This document shows positions 59,774 to 64,000 of a stretch of DNA of 64,000 nt, in pieces; the first letter of the stretch is position 1, and each line of letters starts with the position of its first letter. The notes beneath the pieces were generated by a model. It was not told where the DNA came from. It ran no database searches and saw only the letters and a program-made list of their open reading frames with translations. Both the position numbers and the translations under genes were made by a program. The stretch covers positions 27,463,769-27,527,768 of the forward strand of contig JAUJPP010000007.1 in the NCBI GenBank assembly GCA_030562195.1. Direction: 5' to 3'. Source of the DNA: Nipponacmea schrenckii. Taxonomy: Eukaryota; Mollusca; Gastropoda; Lottiidae.

Positions 59774-62429
59774 CTATAAAACTCTTAAAATATAAAATAC
59801 GGCCGGTACATCTTTAAGGTAGTGTGGTTCTTCAATTTTTTCGACTATTTCCCATTTCTTTTGGTCAACTAGTTCTTGAATTCTTGGCAACAGCCGCCCT
59901 TTATATTCTTTGCATGTTTCTAAACTTTTTGTGGATATACTCATTACAATGAAACCACCTGGAAAATAAAAATGAAATGAAGTTTTATATTTTCTGCACT
60001 GGAAATAAAAGAAACTGCTTGAAGCATTTGAGATTACTCTTAGGTAATAATAATGTAAGGTACCCAGATTTGCAACCCTCCCTTACCAAGGACAGAAGAG
60101 AACAATAATAAAAAGACATGCAACACCTGTATACAAAGTAAAGAAACACAGAACTTGAATCAGCAAAGTCTAGTGCAGTCCGCATATTATTTGTTTCTTA
60201 GACAATACTAAATGTGCATATAAAATAATATGAATTAAAAGATGATTTATGATTTGTCATGATCAACTTGATAAGGTAGACACTCAAAAATGTGTACTGA
60301 GTATAACATGGTCCCAAAGTTATTTCTTTTGGGAATGAGATATTGAAAGTCGAGACAAAATCTTTACAGAAAAAATTCGAATTTAATGCACAAAATCTGC
60401 TTCGTATTCTAGAAAGTTGCTGAAATAATGTTTTATATTTCATGAGTGGATTTTGAAAATAAACACTCACCGGGTTTGACAACTCTTATCATCTCTATAA
60501 ATGATGTAAGTGGAAGACATCCTTCAAAAAATGCACCGACACATGTTAAAGCATCATAAGTATCTGAAAGATTTTTAAAAAGTTTCAAAAGCCAAGCCCT
60601 TAAGGTATTCATGTCATATTAATATTTAAGATAAGACACGTTCTTCCATATTCACCACTTCGGCACAAACTTTAGATAAATTTACTAGGTCAACAAAATG
60701 AAATATTGATTATATTTTGCCTAGTCGTTTCAAGATAGCGAAAATTGGTAAAAATCGCTGTATAGAAAAGGGGGAAAAAGCTGAAAAAGTATTTTTTACA
60801 AGGATAAGAACATGGGATCCTTTGACTGACTTTGATCTTTCCCGGGTTATCCGTACCCATTTACAGTTTGGTCGACTTGAATTAAATATAAATGAAGATG
60901 CCTTATTCAAGAAATATAGCTCCATGGTCTCCATTACGAACAACCCTAAGAGCGCCACGTGTAATCGAAACACACAGAATGGTTCTACTTACTGACAGGT
61001 ATATCTAAAGGTTTGTCTGTGATATAATCCAGGAAATATTTTTCATAAGCACCAGTCTTGGCAGCAATATCCTTGGCATTTCCACTAGGATCTAACCAAT
61101 GGACATGCGTAAAACCAGCTCTCTTCAACTACAATGTTAAAATGCCCTTTATACCAAGAATTAAGGATAGATCTACTACCTCAAACATGTAACAATCATC
61201 TAAATGATAAAGTAATATTTAAGTCATTAATGGAAAACGATGATGTCAATATTGGTAAATTTGTTTTGAGAGGCACTAGGATTAGATTGAAGTACTCGAA
61301 AAATTTATAACTTGTAAAATATTATTGTGACTTGTCTATAAACTATATACTTAATTAAAGTTAGAAATTTGTGTAAATATGATACTACTAAATTATTTTA
61401 CATTCTATCAAATATTTTACTATCTGTTTAATTTATTTATGTATTTATTTTTTCTTTTGTAAATCATTTGCATTCATATTGTATTGTGTACTGTGGGCTA
61501 GAGGCCTTTAATACCGAATAAACATTATTATTATAGGGTTACATGAAAAATCTAACATTGAAAAGACATAATACAAGAGGTTGTCCCATTTTGTAATCTG
61601 TAATTTGCGTCTAAACCTGAACAATAACCACTCATGGATTAAATTAAATCTGATCCCAGCTTGTTTGAACCAAAACTGTTTTGGAGATATTTCAGCTTCT
61701 TGGACTTGCGTTGCTTCGGTTGTTTATATGACCAATTTAGTGTTGAAAACAAAAAAGAGCCAATGCGTGTTCCAATTACCATTGTGGAATACGAGATCTC
61801 TCTTACCTCGACTCCGGATAATCCTGATCCAGCAGCAACATCCAAAACCTTGTACTGGTCTCGTGGCTCTTTTAAAAACCTAGCTAGATGATCTGCAGTT
61901 AATTGTGGTCCTCTATATTGTAACCCTAAGACATCCTGAAGATAAATGGGAGATATGTTGGTTTTATATGCAAATTAACCTTTTAAGTGTGCTGCTGTAC
62001 ACAAACAGAGTGCGCTCAATAAAAGGAAGGGCTGATTTTACCGTGAGACTAATGGGACTATGGTTATTTCCAGTAGAATTGAAATTCGTTCTTAAAGCGC
62101 TGGATCGTACTGGGAATTCAGTGTGTAGTGGGCTAAAATGTTGGGGTCCTCAAAGGATTTTCGACAGTAAATGAATGCAAAACAAAACAATTTAAATATT
62201 GAAGGACAAGTTAAAATAAAAATACCTTTTCATATGGACCGCTTCCTCCTTCACCATACCACTGATCAAATAGGGCTGTGGTCTCTTTGCTGTTCAACTG
62301 AGATCTGTATTTCTGTGCTTCCCACAAGTCATGGGAGTCGCCATTTCGCTTTAAATTAAAAGCTTCAAAGACCTTCTTGGCCTCTTCTGGACTCAGTCGA
62401 GTGTGATCTCTAGTATTATCTTCTGACAT
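59774..62429 (-). CDS. METTL27: METTL27-like (WBSCR27-like) SAM-dependent methyltransferase, five coding exons, 248 aa
   Basis: Class I S-adenosylmethionine-dependent methyltransferase; substrate not known from the sequence. Coding exons on the minus strand: 62429-62226, 61935-61807, 61128-60993, 60563-60471 and 59958-59774. Every junction has GT/AG borders (for example CTTCAG|GAT, GAG|GTAAGA, TTTCAG|AT, CCCG|GTGAGT) and the phases agree, giving 68+43+45+1+30+1+60 residues. The start MSEDNTRDHTRLSPEEAKKV is the only ATG in frame near the exon start, with an acceptor 11 bases upstream. SAM motif I is VLDVAAGSGLSG (98-109); LDPSG (123-127) carries the acidic residue expected to contact the ribose; DALTCVGAF (160-168) is the post-II segment; VVKPGG (184-189) begins the strand before GFIVMS. 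The N-terminal FDQWYGEGGSGPYEK fits the family's approach to the SAM fold. Intron 3 carries a SINE fragment. Stop TAG at 59774-59776; no AATAAA was seen in the next 130 bases. METTL27 is the best match of the WBSCR27 group; another METTL27 paralogue is possible. Confidence 0.9.
60830..60925 (-). mobile_element. SINE family S1 fragment in METTL27-like intron 3 region
   Basis: GGTTATCCGTACCCATTTAC and GCCTTATTCAAG match the body of the SINE at 33640-33900. Only the body remains, placed in the intron between coding exons 3 and 4 of the methyltransferase gene. Confidence 0.55.
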
Positions 62430-63036
62430 GTTGATATTTACTAGAATATTATTTGAATCAAAATGTTAATGCAAGGATTTTCTTTTTTTCTAACCTGATA
62501 GAATCTTGATCGATTGTATTACGAATGTCATTACAATGCGTTTTTAAGAAAAATGTTATTTATTATCCTGTAATATTTTAGAGATTTATGTTGGTTTGCT
62601 TTTAACTTGCATAAATAAATGAAATCGTGAGTATATAAAGAGGGATTTTTAGTGGGAATATCGAAATTCGACACATAAACATTAAACAGACTTGTCTCTT
62701 TGGTGTTTATTCAATTTTACATAATAGCTAAGGGTTCACTGACACAAATGGTATTAGCTTGCGACATAAGTAACCGGAGAGATACCCCATTTTCACCATA
62801 ACGTGTCGAAAACAAATTTAAAATATGTAGACCGTGATAATAGGTTTTTGGTCTAATTTTCACGACTTCAAGGTTGACAAGATATTGCTGAGATGAAATT
62901 TCCAACACTGTCATCATGCACACGTGGGACACATATTAAGAAAAGATAAAGTCGTATTAGCACTTGCTTTACAGATTTAACATTTTACCCCTGGTATAGT
63001 AAACACATCGGGTACTCAAAAAGAAAGAAAAAACTC

Positions 63037-63121
63037 ACTTACCTTATTATAGTGGGACCCTTTTGCAGTCAAATGATCACAGTTCAATGACGGTTGGGAC
63101 ATCGTGCCTTATATATTTATA
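63037..63121 (-). promoter_or_regulatory. TATA promoter and non-coding first exon of the METTL27-like gene
   Basis: On the minus strand TATAAATATAT (63121-63111) is followed about 31 bases later by an initiator-like TCATTG (63091-63086). The resulting short exon ends at AATAAG|GTAAGT, with a strong donor at 63042-63037. It can splice to TATTCTAG|TAAATATCAAC (acceptor ending 62441), 11 bases before the coding start. An ATG at 63102-63100 lies upstream of the predicted start site, and even if transcribed its 20-codon frame would end at TAA across the junction. The spacing is canonical, but no transcript evidence exists here. Confidence 0.45.
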
Positions 63122-63239
63122 TCTTAACAAGATAAGACGATAGTAACTGATTGGACAATCAAGGGTACAGTGTTATCTTTATCCGCTTGTTGAGATATAC
63201 TCGCATTTGCTTACTGTGTGAATTGTTCTAGGCCACAAA

Positions 63240-63565
63240 TGTAAAAATGAAAATGAAATGAATGGAGTTTTACGTCCTACTCTTCTGCACCTTATGGGCT
63301 AATGAAGACGGGCAACGTCAATGAGGGAAATTTTGCCAATTAGCCTACTCTTTTTGCGATTTCCAACTGTCGAGGGATCTTTAACGTGCACAGCCTGTAG
63401 CACACGGGGCCTCGGTTTATTGTCCCATCCGAACGACTGGACGCTTTTTCCATGTCAGTCTCTCCGACCTGCATCACTGACAAGGGGAAACCTTTGCCGG
63501 GATCGAACCCTGGACCTTCAGGTTAGCGAGCAAGCGTCTAACCCACTGAGCCACCGCGGCTCTCA
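63240..63565 (-). mobile_element. Full-length tRNA-derived SINE (family S2)
   Basis: Minus strand from about 63565: GCGGTGGCTCAGTGGGTTAG with a clean A box, then GGGTTCGATCCCGG with the B box, a body of about 250 bases (GAGAGACTGACATGGAAAAA, GTGCACGTTAAAGATCCC) and the tail TCCATTCATTTCATTTTCAT. Other copies in the window: 7605-7940, 44255-44475 and tails within 57483-58660. Confidence 0.8.
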
Positions 63566-64000
63566 GGTCACAAATGTGGTTGTTGCTCGATATTGTTTTA
63601 TGAAGAGTGCTCAAAATAATTCATGCTACAGAACTGACATTTGACGAGTGAAGCTAATCCACTATAAGTATTGCTCTATGCAAGATCTCAGAAAAGACTA
63701 ACCTGAGCAATGTATTATTAGTAAGATTCTGGACACTAAAAATGTCTCTTACTGGCCTTGCTCACATTGTTGTAGAGTTTTAGGAATGGTGTGGGGTTTA
63801 TTAATAGACAAAGGTTCTAATTATCAATATAATTTCTTTATGGTTAAATAATCATTGTTATTATCACAAGGCAATGATTGAAAATATATATTATTGTTAA
63901 TTAATTAAATAATCTTCTGGTAAGTAAGGAAGCATCGTATTTCCAATACGGTATTTGACATTTCATGTATTACGAATGGGACGTATTAAGGACACGTTGA
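63566..64000. other. Gene-free end of window
   Basis: AT-rich; no gene or repeat recognised after the SINE head. Confidence 0.4.

Noticed and set aside
60717..60995. 92-codon plus frame overlapping the METTL27-like exon
   Set aside because: Runs antisense through intron 3 and a SINE fragment; no domain.
63490..63565. Possible tRNA gene with A and B boxes
   Set aside because: It is the head of the S2 SINE, followed directly by the SINE body, and does not fold as a complete tRNA by eye.
1..64000. CRISPR arrays, operons or other prokaryotic systems
   Set aside because: Tandem repeats here lack unique equal-length spacers, and the genes have spliceosomal introns and eukaryotic poly(A) signals.

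Overview
This window is animal nuclear DNA: AT-rich, spliceosomal introns with GT/AG borders, tRNA-derived SINEs, LINE and Ty3/gypsy fragments, minisatellites and long gene-free stretches. The SINE style (head with A and B boxes, tail rich in ATTTC), the abundance of the palindrome TAGGCCTA, and a METTL27-like gene next to expanded SK-type channels suggest a marine invertebrate, most likely a mollusc. That placement is inference; no marker in the window settles it.

Four protein genes can be supported. Three (29830-31236, 36086-37453, 55754-57088, all + strand) are members of the small-conductance calcium-activated potassium channel family (SK/KCNN). Each has the complete six-transmembrane channel plus calmodulin-binding tail in one uninterrupted exon, preceded a few bases upstream by a 3' splice acceptor, so each probably has an intron only in the 5' UTR. 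Copies 1 and 2 are close paralogues and share sequence into the upstream intron and the 3' UTR. Copy 3 is more distant. The fourth gene (62429-59774, - strand) is a five-coding-exon methyltransferase of the METTL27 (WBSCR27) type, reconstructed exon by exon with consistent phases, giving a 248-residue protein.

Layout: 1-29.7 kb holds no recognisable gene. It contains a TTAA-type MITE (3508-3985), degenerate tandem repeats (5003-5330), SINE fragments (7605-7940), a 2.2 kb tandem pair of A-tailed 1105-bp units (20141-22353) and a 39-bp minisatellite (26879-27301). 29.8-38.2 kb is the SK pair, separated by SINEs, a possible promoter and a 1.1 kb element with long inverted repeats, and followed by two long palindromes and a 207-bp tandem duplication. 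38.2-46.7 kb is gene-free with a 242-bp MITE and old repeats. 46.7-52.8 kb is a mosaic of a 23-bp minisatellite with LINE and gypsy fragments and a 125-bp exact repeat. 55.7-57.1 kb is the third SK-like gene; 57.5-58.7 kb is tandemly repeated; 59.2-59.6 kb is a strikingly C-poor strand-asymmetric tract; 59.8-63.1 kb is the METTL27-like gene with a TATA promoter and a non-coding first exon; the end has a full-length SINE.

The most interesting system is the local family of intronless, divergent SK-like channels. Their calmodulin-binding helices differ: copies 1 and 2 have lost the arginine of the pair implicated in Ca-independent calmodulin tethering, whereas copy 3 keeps basic residues at both positions. 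That suggests diversification of gating or partner use within one cluster.
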